Assembly: GCF_019599545.1 (NCBI RefSeq) | Contig: NZ_JAIEZV010000004.1 | Coordinates: forward strand, 248,001 to 312,000 | DNA from: Halobacillus sp. Nhm2S1 | Lineage (GTDB): Bacteria > Bacillota > Bacilli > Bacillales > Halobacillaceae | Direction: 5' to 3' | DNA length: 64,000 nucleotides | In this document: in pieces, positions 9,173-16,688 of the stretch | Numbering within the stretch: position 1 is the first letter of the stretch | Layout: each line of letters starts with the position of its first letter | The notes under the pieces: generated by a model | What the model was told of the DNA's origin: nothing | Seen by the model: only the letters and a program-made list of their open reading frames with translations | The model's database searches: none | Translations under genes and position numbers: made by a program

Positions 9173-9487
9173 GGGGCTATTCCTCCTTGAATGATGGACA
9201 ATTTTTAAGTATGAGGGCTAGAAAATGGTCTCCCTCTCCTTGTTCACGGTTTGCATTTTTTCAGTCTCAACCTCACACACAAAATGTCAGTAGCACCTAT
9301 TGTACACTACATCCTTTTCCCTTAGAAGAAATATGAAAACTACACCTTCCGTGTACTGGAGTACTCATTTATGAAAAGGAATTCTTTAGAGAAGCTCCAT
9401 TCGTATGGAAGCCTTTGTATGATACCCTTATAGAATCTTCTGTATTGATTTAGAATATTTAGTATATTAAAACATTACACTAATCTC
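9173..9487. other. Intergenic region without a recognised gene
   Basis: This AT-rich stretch lies between the divergent CNNM gene and the nupG promoter. No open frame with a ribosome binding site, hairpin or convincing promoter for the minus-strand gene was found. Confidence 0.5.
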
Positions 9488-9516
9488 TTGTCACGTTCTT
9501 TTTCGTCTGCTAGAAT
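9488..9516 (+). promoter_or_regulatory. Sigma-A promoter of nupG
   Basis: TTGTCA (9488-9493) and TAGAAT (9511-9516) are separated by exactly 17 bp, each 5/6 to consensus. Transcription would start near 9523, just before the riboswitch. Confidence 0.75.
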
Positions 9517-9540
9517 TTCAAACTATCAACTTCATACGGA

Positions 9541-9613
9541 TTCCTTATATAAATGTGGAAATATGGTCCACAAGTCTCTACCTGGCTACCGTAAATGGCC
9601 GGACTATAAGGAA
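9541..9613 (+). promoter_or_regulatory. Purine riboswitch aptamer, guanine class
   Basis: The three-way junction is fully visible. P1 is TTCCTTATA (9541-9549) with TATAAGGAA (9605-9613). P2 is GTGGA with TCCAC closing the loop AATATGG. J2/3 is AAGTCTCTACC. P3 is CTGGCTA with TGGCCGG around the loop CCGTAAA. The residue equivalent to position 74 is C (9604, in GGACTAT), which specifies guanine/hypoxanthine rather than adenine. The 3' strand of P1 continues as GGAAAGA (9610-9616), which is complementary to TCTTTCC in the downstream terminator, so an antiterminator can form without ligand. Confidence 0.95.
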
Positions 9614-9647
9614 AGATACGTTCAGGCTCTTTTATATGACCTGTTCT

Positions 9648-9684
9648 ACCTCTTTCCTTTTTACTATGGAAAGAGGTTTTTTAT
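9648..9684 (+). terminator. Riboswitch expression-platform terminator
   Basis: CCTCTTTCC (9649-9657) pairs with GGAAAGAGG (9668-9676), followed by six T residues. It lies between the aptamer and nupG, so guanine binding should stop transcription. Confidence 0.92.
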
Positions 9685-9755
9685 TTATATTAGGTTGTCA
9701 GACATCCTACCTCCACAAGAAGGAATCCGTAAACTATTCCAAGGAGGAACACATC

Positions 9756-10946
9756 ATGAACATTCTTACAGGACTACTCTCATTAGTCGCCATTGTTGCT
9801 TTAGCTTGGCTGCTCAGCAGCAACCGAAAAATGGTGAAATGGCACACCATTCTCGCCGGTTTAGCTTTGGAAGGTGTATTTGTGTACACCATGCTCAATG
9901 TTTCCGTCGGTCAACAACTGTTAAAGAAAGCTGCTCTCTTCATCCAAAGCGTAATTGATTACAGCTCGGCAGGGATCGAATTTGTCTTTGGTCCCTTATT
10001 TGCTCAAACAGATATTGAGTTTTTGTTCGCAATTAACGTGTTAGGTGCACTCATTTTTATATCTGCATTGATTTCTGCTCTTTATCATCTACGTATTTTA
10101 CCTTTTATTGTGAAAATCTTAGGGACGATTGTTGGAAAACTTTTAAAAACATCGAAAGTAGAGTCCTTCAGTGCTGTCGGAAACACGTTTCTCGGAGTAG
10201 CAGAGGCCCCGTTACTCGTGAAGCCTTACTTGGCTCGAATGACTCGCTCTGAAACCTTCGCCATTATGGTCGGAGGAACAGCTTCAGCCAGCGGCGCTAT
10301 CCTGGTCGGTTATGTAGGAATGGGTATTGATTTGAAGTATCTTTTAATCTCTATTTTCAGCGTACCATTCGTGTCACTGGTCGTTGCCAAGCTCATTGAA
10401 CCCGAGGTGGAAGAATCCGAACTGGATGAAAATGTCCGGATGGCCGGTTCAGGTCACGCAAATGTATTTGAAGCGATCTCTGATGGTGCTGTCAATGGTG
10501 TGAAACTCGCTTTGAACATTGGTGGCCTCTTGATTGCTTTCATTAGTATAATAGCATTGGTCAATGGATTGTTAGGTGTCGTTAATACCGACCTATCAAC
10601 GATCTTCGGATTCTTGTTCTATCCATTCGCCATATTGATAGGCATTCCAATTCCTGATGCTTTCCAAGCTGCTTCATTAATCGGGACAAAACTTGCAGCC
10701 AACGAGTTTCTGGCTTACCGGGACCTGCAGGAAATGGTGAATCAATTGTCACCAAAGACAGTGGCCATTATGTCCGTTGCTTTATGTAACTTCGCGAATC
10801 TGTCATCCATCGGTCAATTGATTGTAGGACTCGGCTCGTTAGCTCCCAATAAGCAATCCCAAGTCGCTAAACTGGGACTAAAAGCCATCATCGGAGGAAC
10901 ACTCGCAAGCTTTATCACAGCCATCTTCGTATCCATGTTCATTTAA
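9756..10946 (+). CDS. nupG: Concentrative purine nucleoside transporter NupG/NupC family
   Basis: A 396-residue CNT-family permease starting at the ATG at 9756 after CCAAGGAGG; longer upstream frames run through the riboswitch and are not coding. It has a gate region with FGPLFAQTDIEFLFAINVLGA, then VAEAPLLVKPY and GGTASASGAILVGYVGMG, and ends with a helical membrane segment. These permeases import nucleosides with a cation. The guanine-class riboswitch points to purine nucleosides (guanosine/inosine), as for B. subtilis NupG, rather than the pyrimidine-linked NupC. That choice rests on the regulation and not on binding-site residues. Confidence 0.92.
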   Translation: MNILTGLLSLVAIVALAWLLSSNRKMVKWHTILAGLALEGVFVYTMLNVSVGQQLLKKAALFIQSVIDYSSAGIEFVFGPLFAQTDIEFLFAINVLGALIFISALISALYHLRILPFIVKILGTIVGKLLKTSKVESFSAVGNTFLGVAEAPLLVKPYLARMTRSETFAIMVGGTASASGAILVGYVGMGIDLKYLLISIFSVPFVSLVVAKLIEPEVEESELDENVRMAGSGHANVFEAISDGAVNGVKLALNIGGLLIAFISIIALVNGLLGVVNTDLSTIFGFLFYPFAILIGIPIPDAFQAASLIGTKLAANEFLAYRDLQEMVNQLSPKTVAIMSVALCNFANLSSIGQLIVGLGSLAPNKQSQVAKLGLKAIIGGTLASFITAIFVSMFI

Positions 10947-10958
10947 AATGTAAGAATA

Positions 10959-11001
10959 TGTAAGACCTGGTCACCCATTTTATGGGTGACCAGGTCTTAC
11001 A
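10959..11001. terminator. Perfect 20-bp hairpin after nupG
   Basis: Positions 10959-10978 and 10982-11001 are exact inverted complements around the loop TTT. There is no T-run on either strand, so intrinsic termination is uncertain; RNA 3'-end protection is an alternative. Confidence 0.6.
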
Positions 11002-11028
11002 AAATCATCCAATCCCGCGAAAAACGCA

Positions 11029-11059
11029 CAAAAAAACCAGACCTTATTAGGTCTGGTTT
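11029..11059 (-). terminator. Terminator of the SurA-like lipoprotein gene
   Basis: On the minus strand AAACCAGACCT and AGGTCTGGTTT pair with a 4-nt loop and run into T residues (the A-run at 11029-11036 on plus). Confidence 0.88.
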
Positions 11060-11069
11060 CTTGTTTGTC

Positions 11070-11834
11070 TTATAGATTAACGGTGACTTCTGCTTCTTCG
11101 CGAAGGTTATCGACAAGTTTTTGAGTCGCTTGTCCTTCTTTTTGACGAGTCAACTGCTGTTCGATTGTTGGTTTAGCTTCTTCATAGGAAGGTACTTCTT
11201 GTTCTGTGTCCATACTTTCTTGCTGTTCTTTCATTTTGTCATAAGCTTCTTTGATTTCTTCCTCTGAAGGTTTTACATCTCCAACCTCTTCAGCAATCAG
11301 CTTATCAATTTTAACTTGAGTCTGAACTTGAGATCTTACTTCCTTCTCGCTCATTCCTCGTTCTTTAAGCGCTGCAAGAAATTCTTCAGCAGAACCGACC
11401 TGCTGTTGCTTCGCATATTCCTCGAGCGTCTGGTTTACTTCTTTTTCAGACGCCGTAAATTCACGATTATTGGCTTCTTGTACCAACAGCTCTTGTCCTA
11501 CCAGGCTTTCAGCGATTTGTTTCTTCAGTTGATCCTGATCAAGTTCCTGACCTGTCATTTGAGATTGCATCGCTGCTTGCTGGAACTGGCTTTTATAAGA
11601 CGTTTCAAATTCTTCTTTTTTTATTTCTGTACCATTTACACTAGCGACAACTTCAGGGACACCTTCAAGGTCTGGTTCAGGTGCTTCAGGTTGTTCACCG
11701 GATTCTGCTTGTTCTGTTTCTTCCTGCTTTTCTTGTTCCTTATTATCAGAAGCGCCTTCTTCATCGTTACCGCAGGCAGCTAGTAAAGAAACGAACGCTA
11801 CAAAGAGTAAACTTAATAACCACTTTTTATTCAA
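11070..11834 (-). CDS. Lipoprotein with SurA N-terminal chaperone domain
   Basis: A 254-residue exported lipoprotein with lipobox SLLAACG, an acidic Glu/Gln-rich linker and a SurA_N-type helical domain (from about VVASVNGTEIKKEEFETSY through the EEF.AALKERGMSEKEV region). No parvulin PPIase domain is present, so it resembles a PrsA/SurA chaperone arm without the isomerase. A role in folding exported proteins outside the membrane is inferred. The preferred start is the TTG at 11834, eight bases from AAAGGAG. The ATG at 11840 is only two bases from it, and the ATG at 11870 has no site. Confidence 0.85.
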   Translation of the reverse strand: MNKKWLLSLLFVAFVSLLAACGNDEEGASDNKEQEKQEETEQAESGEQPEAPEPDLEGVPEVVASVNGTEIKKEEFETSYKSQFQQAAMQSQMTGQELDQDQLKKQIAESLVGQELLVQEANNREFTASEKEVNQTLEEYAKQQQVGSAEEFLAALKERGMSEKEVRSQVQTQVKIDKLIAEEVGDVKPSEEEIKEAYDKMKEQQESMDTEQEVPSYEEAKPTIEQQLTRQKEGQATQKLVDNLREEAEVTVNL

Positions 11835-12032
11835 TGTCATTTCTCCTTTATTCATCGTTGTGTTAGCCATTGTAACACGGAACTACCGTCTGTAAACACA
11901 CCGATATCAGCGGTCACGCCCCCCGCATCACACATGAGACCTTCTGAACACTGTCATGACAAGGCTTCTTCAAGGAATATTTTGTCTTTCTTACAAATGT
12001 GGAAAATTTGTGGAAAGTAAGTAAGGGGTTCC

Positions 12033-12503
12033 TCAGCGGATGACCGGTGTACGAGTTCCACTTAACCAATCATGAATAAAGGGCGCCTGATGAGGGTTCA
12101 GAAGATTTTTTTGAATCTCCTCAGCATGAAAGAAAGCCTGCTTCTTACTCTCATCGTTTGTTGTCAGGGCCCCTTCATAGAAGCTGCTGCGAAAGATGAT
12201 CTGGACACTAAACACCCTGTCTCCATTCTCGTATGTAGCAAAACCTGTTTCACCTGAATAGATGCCGTACAAGTCCATTGCTTTTATATCCAGTCCGGTT
12301 TCTTCTTTCACTTCTCTTTTAACTGCCGAATCAAAGCTCTCTCCAATCTCAAGAAGCCCTCCAGGTATGCCCCACAATCCATGATCAGAACGTTTCTGCA
12401 TGAGAATACGACCATGGACATCTTCTATAATTGCCCCGCAACCGACAGTCAGTAATGTTTCATGGCCGATCATGCGGCGCATCGTCTGAATATAATCATT
12501 CAT
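12033..12503 (-). CDS. Nudix hydrolase
   Basis: A 156-residue Nudix protein starting at the ATG at 12503 after AAAGGAG. The Nudix box is complete: GGLLEIGESFDSAVKREVKEETGL at about residues 48-71, matching Gx5Ex7REUxEExGU, so Mg2+-dependent pyrophosphohydrolase chemistry should be intact. The substrate is not predictable. Its start lies 8 bp inside the end of the MerR-methyltransferase gene, so the two are almost surely co-transcribed and translationally coupled. The Nudix enzyme is then part of the response controlled by that regulator. No terminator was seen downstream. Confidence 0.92.
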   Translation of the reverse strand: MNDYIQTMRRMIGHETLLTVGCGAIIEDVHGRILMQKRSDHGLWGIPGGLLEIGESFDSAVKREVKEETGLDIKAMDLYGIYSGETGFATYENGDRVFSVQIIFRSSFYEGALTTNDESKKQAFFHAEEIQKNLLNPHQAPFIHDWLSGTRTPVIR

Positions 12504-13548
12504 TTGGTATTCTCCTTTCACCTTTTTCAGCATAGAGAAGGTGGAGAATCGAATTAAACGGATGGGCTTTCACCTTGTAACCCCGTTCTTCCCACCACCT
12601 GATTAAGCGTGAGCGGTCGGCATAGTACTCATCTTCAATCGCCTCCACCGCTTCTTCGTTCCCTGATTCTTGGTAGCTCTCGAGTACGCTTTTCCTGTGT
12701 GAATCATCTCTAAACATTAAATCAGCAATGACTACACGCCCGTTGTCACCCAGGATTCGATCCATCTCTGCAAGAGCAAGCTCCTTATCCTCATCTGTTA
12801 AATGATGGAGCGCATAGCTCGAGACGACGAAATTCACCTCTTTATCATTTAAAGGAAGAGAAAGAAAATGACCAAGACGTATGTCCGTTTGAGGGTGTTT
12901 TTCTGCACACACCTTCAACATCTCTTTCGACTGATCGACAGCAACCATCGGAATGCCCTGATCCACGAATAATCCGGTCAAATTCCCTGTACCCGCTCCG
13001 ATATCGACCACTTTCTCCCCAGAAGATGCTTCCACCCAAGTATGGGCCTTAGACAGAGCCTCATCATAATGTTCATGAACATTGAAACGGTACTCCGTGG
13101 TTTTAATATTGTCATCATAATCTTTCGCCTGTTCATCAAAATTCCAACGATCGCGCCAGCTTGTCCGCTTCTCTTTCAAAGCTTTTAACTCACGGGCCAT
13201 ATCCATCATCGCTTCCTCCTCTTCTTCCTTCCCACTGACCTCAATCATACGTTCCACCGTTGCCACCATATCTTTGATCTGCAGCATCTCTTCATAAAGC
13301 CATGAACGCTGGTTGTGTAAATAGTCCGTCAAGTCATCGTAATGATCTAAAGCCTTTTTAATTTCCTTTGTAGATAATCCAACCTCCCTCAATGCAAGGA
13401 TGGTACGCAGATCCCTGACCTCACCTTCCGTATATATACGGTACCCATTGCTCGCTTTTCCAGGTGTAATCAATCCTTTTTCTTCGTAAAAACGTATCGT
13501 CCTCTGCGTCGTTTCCAGTTTCTTCGCTACTTCGGTAATCTTCATCAT
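12496..13548 (-). CDS. MerR-type regulator fused to a SAM-dependent methyltransferase
   Basis: The 350-residue protein opens with a MerR winged-helix domain: KITEVAKKLETTQRTIRFYEEKGLI, then NGYRIY and REVGLSTKEIKK. A coiled-coil linker (about 75-130) is followed by a class I methyltransferase domain with motif I VVDIGAGTGN (180-189), LGHFLSLPL and SSYALHHL. The effector domain of an ordinary MerR protein is thus replaced by a methyltransferase of the UbiE/YrrT type. It may methylate a small molecule and regulate its own operon in response. A MerR-type promoter lies directly upstream. The substrate is unknown. Confidence 0.88.
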   Translation of the reverse strand: MMKITEVAKKLETTQRTIRFYEEKGLITPGKASNGYRIYTEGEVRDLRTILALREVGLSTKEIKKALDHYDDLTDYLHNQRSWLYEEMLQIKDMVATVERMIEVSGKEEEEEAMMDMARELKALKEKRTSWRDRWNFDEQAKDYDDNIKTTEYRFNVHEHYDEALSKAHTWVEASSGEKVVDIGAGTGNLTGLFVDQGIPMVAVDQSKEMLKVCAEKHPQTDIRLGHFLSLPLNDKEVNFVVSSYALHHLTDEDKELALAEMDRILGDNGRVVIADLMFRDDSHRKSVLESYQESGNEEAVEAIEDEYYADRSRLIRWWEERGYKVKAHPFNSILHLLYAEKGERRIPNE

Positions 13549-13575
13549 TAAAATGAATCCCCCTTTTCAAATCCC

Positions 13576-13606
13576 ACTATAAAGGGTAACGTTACGTAAA
13601 GGTAAA
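13576..13606 (-). promoter_or_regulatory. MerR-type promoter with centred palindromic operator
   Basis: On the minus strand the -35 TTTACC (plus 13601-13606) and the -10 TATAGT (plus 13576-13581) are 19 bp apart. The perfect palindrome GTAACGTTAC (13586-13595) sits in the middle of this spacer. A 19-20 bp spacer with a central dyad is the known layout of MerR-controlled promoters, so autoregulation of the operon is likely. Confidence 0.8.
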
Positions 13607-13809
13607 GAACATTTTAAAAAAATCTTCACCTTGACATGATACTCTCTCAAATATTGACTAATAATCTAGTTCACATGCTCATAAGCTTTTAAAGGTTAAG
13701 GAAGAGAGTGTCATAATTTTCGGATAGCAGTTGAAAATCACTGTGAGCTTTTATAGTATAATGGTAACAAACAGTTTCATAGCTTTGATTTCCTTAGAGG
13801 AGTGAGCAA

Positions 13810-14067
13810 ATGTTAAAAGAATCTGACTTTCCAACTGAAGAATTAAGAGGGCAATGGATCAAGGTCCGGAATAAGAAACTGGAGGAAATGGCCCAGTTCA
13901 TCCAACGATACTTCCATCTCACTAAAGTCAGAGAAAACCCGGGCAGTTATGAAGTTCAGGGGTACTTCTATCAACCTGGATTTGGAGAAGTCCGCATGGC
14001 GTTCGAATTCAGTTACGAGAACGTCGCCAAATTCACAGATTTATTTGATGAGCCCATTGAAAAATAA
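13810..14067 (+). CDS. Small conserved-looking protein of unknown function
   Basis: An 85-residue acidic/basic mixed protein with no signal peptide or membrane segment. I do not recognise it. A clear GAGG ribosome binding site lies before the ATG, and a terminator follows directly, so it is a real single gene. The C-terminal part (YEVQGYFYQPGFGEVRMAFEFSYENVAKF) looks like a beta-rich fold. Upstream, TATAAT at 13757-13762 could be a -10, but the nearest -35 (TTGAAA, 13731-13736) is 20 bp away. Confidence 0.75.
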   Translation: MLKESDFPTEELRGQWIKVRNKKLEEMAQFIQRYFHLTKVRENPGSYEVQGYFYQPGFGEVRMAFEFSYENVAKFTDLFDEPIEK

Positions 14068-14074
14068 GAAATAA

Positions 14075-14103
14075 AAAAAAGACCCATACACTGGGTCTTT
14101 TTT
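14075..14103. terminator. Bidirectional terminator
   Basis: AAAAAAGACCCA (14075-14086) pairs with TGGGTCTTTTTT (14092-14103), serving convergent genes ending at 14067 and 14147. Confidence 0.9.
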
Positions 14104-14146
14104 CTGTCCTACAACTTCCAAAAATGCTCCCTATGTTTTCTGCTTA

Positions 14147-16573
14147 CTACATAGCCATCGAACGGGTTAAAAGAGCACTCGCTTCTGTTTTGTTTAACGG
14201 CTTGCTGAAGACATACCCTTGATATTCGGCACACCCCCGGCTGCGAAGATAATCCAGCTGGACTTCTGTTTCCACCCCTTCTGCAATGACACTTAACCCG
14301 AGCCGTTCAGCTAATTGGATAACGGTGTCCACAACCGCCCGATCCTTTTCATTCTCATGAATGGTTTGAATAAATGAACGATCCACTTTCAATGTATCTA
14401 ACGGGAAGTCTTTTAAGTAACTGAGTGATGAAAACCCTGTGCCGAAATCATCCAACGCGAGTTGAACCCCCATGGTTTTCATACGGTTCATGACAGGCAC
14501 CGCCTGTATGGAATCCTGTACAATACTTTCGGTCAGCTCGATTTCCAAATGTTCAGGGGCCACTCCCGTTTCTTTAAGTACGCGTTCAACGGTAGATACA
14601 ATGGTTGGATCCATGAACTGGATCGCTGATAAATTGACACTGATTCTCTCCAGGTTATGCCCTTCTTTCATCCATTGGCGATATTGGTGACACGCTTCGA
14701 ACAGGATTTTCTCTCCAAGAGGGACGATCAATTTCGTCTCTTCTGCCAGAGGAATGAATTCATCCGGTCCTACGAAACCAAGCTCCGGGTGATTCCAGCG
14801 AGCCAGGGCTTCAAAGCCAATGATTCTTCCGGAAGAAACGTCTACTTGCGGCTGGTAATGCACACCAATTCCTTCCTGTTCGATGGCTTTCCTGAGACCG
14901 TTTTCCAATTGGAGTTTCCGAGCGATGTGCTGATCCATTTCTTCCGTATAAAAACAATACTGTCCTCCACCTTTCTGTTTTGCCTGATACATCGATGTAT
15001 CTGCGCGCTTGATGAGCAAATCGGGCGTGGTGCCATCGTCTGGATAAAGACTGATTCCTATCGACCCTGAAATATAGAGGTCTCTCTCTTCTATTGTAAA
15101 GGGAGTGGCAATTTCCTCTATGATCAACTTTGCGATGTCTTTCGCGCCTTCCGCACCTGTGCACGGCAGAACAATGATAAACTCGTCCCCGCTCTGTCTG
15201 GCCATGAAATAGCCCTCGGAAAGGCGGGATTTCACCCTTACTGCCCCTTCATTTAGCAACAAGTCACCCATTCGGTGTCCATACACATCATTGACCTGTT
15301 TGAACCGGTCAAAATCCAGAAACATGACAGCAAGGTTTTCTTGCACATCCTGAATATAACCCGCCAATTGTTCATAAAGAGCTCGTCGATTAGGTAGATG
15401 GGTCAAGTCGTCTTTATACACCAGTTCACGGATCCGTTTTTCATTTTCGAAACGCTCTGTAATATCCCGGATGATACCTGTAAAGTAGGTGGTTCCTTCA
15501 TCTTCCACGGTCGATAAGGAGAGCTCCATTGGAAATGTCGATCCATCTTTATGTAAACCCTCAAGTTCTACGGTCTTTCCAATCACATAAGCGTGTTTAG
15601 TTTGTTTATATCTCTCGATGGCTTTTTGATGGGGATCTCTAAAGTGAGCAGGCATCACTTTCGTTAAAAGCTCACCGATCATCTCATCAGCCCTATACCC
15701 AAATGTCCGCTCAGCTGATTTGTTCCAGGCCAGAACAATCCCTTGTTCATCTGAAGTCACAACCGCATCGTTGGCGGATTCCAAAATAGAACGATACATT
15801 TCGTTAGCCACTTCAAGTCGCGTATTTGTCGTTTCTATTTCCGTATCAAATTTGATTAACGCGATTAAAAATCCGATGGTTAAGAGAACTCCTCCAGCAA
15901 TCAGCCAGGCGAGCATTGTCGGATCAACTACGGGACCACTGATCGGCGATTCGCTTGGTTCCATTAAAAAGGCAGCCGATTCCATCCCCGTATAGTGCAT
16001 CCCGCAGATCGCCATCCCCATGAACGTAGAACTTCCCCACCCTTTCAAGTGGTCCTTTTTGTTATCGCTCTTCTCTTTTTGAGCATATAAGGAAAAAATT
16101 CGTAACCCTACAAAGGAAACTGCTAACGCAATAGCTCCGGATGTCGCCACCAGCCATGGATTATACTCAATCAAAGCATTCATCTTCATGGCGTCCATCC
16201 CAATGTAATGCATGGACACGATGCTCAAAGCAATTAACAGTGCTCCCGTAAACCGCCAGGCCTTCTTATCCAATCCTTTACTAATAATAAAAAAAGCGAT
16301 GAAACTGGAAGCAACAGCTGCTATTATACTTAATACAACCAAAACAACGTCGTATACGACAGGCATGCCCATGTCATAAGCAAGCATGGCAATAAAATGC
16401 ATCGACCAAATGCCACCACCGAAAGTCAGACTTCCCAGGATCAGCCATTTATACCTGGTATGCTGAACGGAGGACATTCGTTTGACAATTTGCAAGGCTG
16501 TATAAGAAGACAAGATGGACACCACTACTGACAAAAGCACGAGCCATCCGTTATATTCACCGACCGCTTCCAT
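14147..16573 (-). CDS. dgcW: MHYT-PAS-GGDEF-EAL cyclic-di-GMP protein (DgcW/YkoW-like)
   Basis: An 808-residue membrane protein with the domain order MHYT-PAS-GGDEF-EAL. Three MHYT motifs (MHFIAM, MHYIGM, MHYTGM) sit in a seven-helix N-terminal sensor thought to bind a metal or gas. A PAS domain follows (SILESANDAVVTSDE to GIIRDITERF). The GGDEF domain has SGDEF in place of GGDEF and no RxxD site. The EAL domain keeps EAL, DDFGTGFSSL, KVDRSF and AEGVE. The chosen ATG at 16573 lies six bases after GGAGGTG; the upstream ATG at 16588 precedes that site. The architecture matches B. subtilis DgcW/YkoW. Confidence 0.93.
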   Translation of the reverse strand: MEAVGEYNGWLVLLSVVVSILSSYTALQIVKRMSSVQHTRYKWLILGSLTFGGGIWSMHFIAMLAYDMGMPVVYDVVLVVLSIIAAVASSFIAFFIISKGLDKKAWRFTGALLIALSIVSMHYIGMDAMKMNALIEYNPWLVATSGAIALAVSFVGLRIFSLYAQKEKSDNKKDHLKGWGSSTFMGMAICGMHYTGMESAAFLMEPSESPISGPVVDPTMLAWLIAGGVLLTIGFLIALIKFDTEIETTNTRLEVANEMYRSILESANDAVVTSDEQGIVLAWNKSAERTFGYRADEMIGELLTKVMPAHFRDPHQKAIERYKQTKHAYVIGKTVELEGLHKDGSTFPMELSLSTVEDEGTTYFTGIIRDITERFENEKRIRELVYKDDLTHLPNRRALYEQLAGYIQDVQENLAVMFLDFDRFKQVNDVYGHRMGDLLLNEGAVRVKSRLSEGYFMARQSGDEFIIVLPCTGAEGAKDIAKLIIEEIATPFTIEERDLYISGSIGISLYPDDGTTPDLLIKRADTSMYQAKQKGGGQYCFYTEEMDQHIARKLQLENGLRKAIEQEGIGVHYQPQVDVSSGRIIGFEALARWNHPELGFVGPDEFIPLAEETKLIVPLGEKILFEACHQYRQWMKEGHNLERISVNLSAIQFMDPTIVSTVERVLKETGVAPEHLEIELTESIVQDSIQAVPVMNRMKTMGVQLALDDFGTGFSSLSYLKDFPLDTLKVDRSFIQTIHENEKDRAVVDTVIQLAERLGLSVIAEGVETEVQLDYLRSRGCAEYQGYVFSKPLNKTEASALLTRSMAM

Positions 16574-16646
16574 TGCTTCCACCTCCATCCTTTTTTCGAC
16601 ATCAATCTTTTCTCCTATTATACAATACCCTTAAAAAATGGAATAG

Positions 16647-16688
16647 AAAAAAGCCTGAACCAATTGTCCCATTGGTCAGACTTTTTTG
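16647..16688 (-). terminator. Terminator of the Z1-domain gene
   Basis: On the minus strand an imperfect stem (AAGTCTGACCAAT with ATTGGTTCAGGCTT) ends in a T-run at plus 16647-16652. Confidence 0.75.

Noticed and set aside
9555-9755. Longer N terminus for the nucleoside transporter
   Set aside because: It would translate the riboswitch and terminator; the ATG at 9756 has an excellent ribosome binding site and the normal family start.
12845-13039. Minus-strand Gly/Ser/Arg-rich frame within the methyltransferase gene
   Set aside because: It is a shifted reading of the MerR-methyltransferase gene without its own ribosome binding site.
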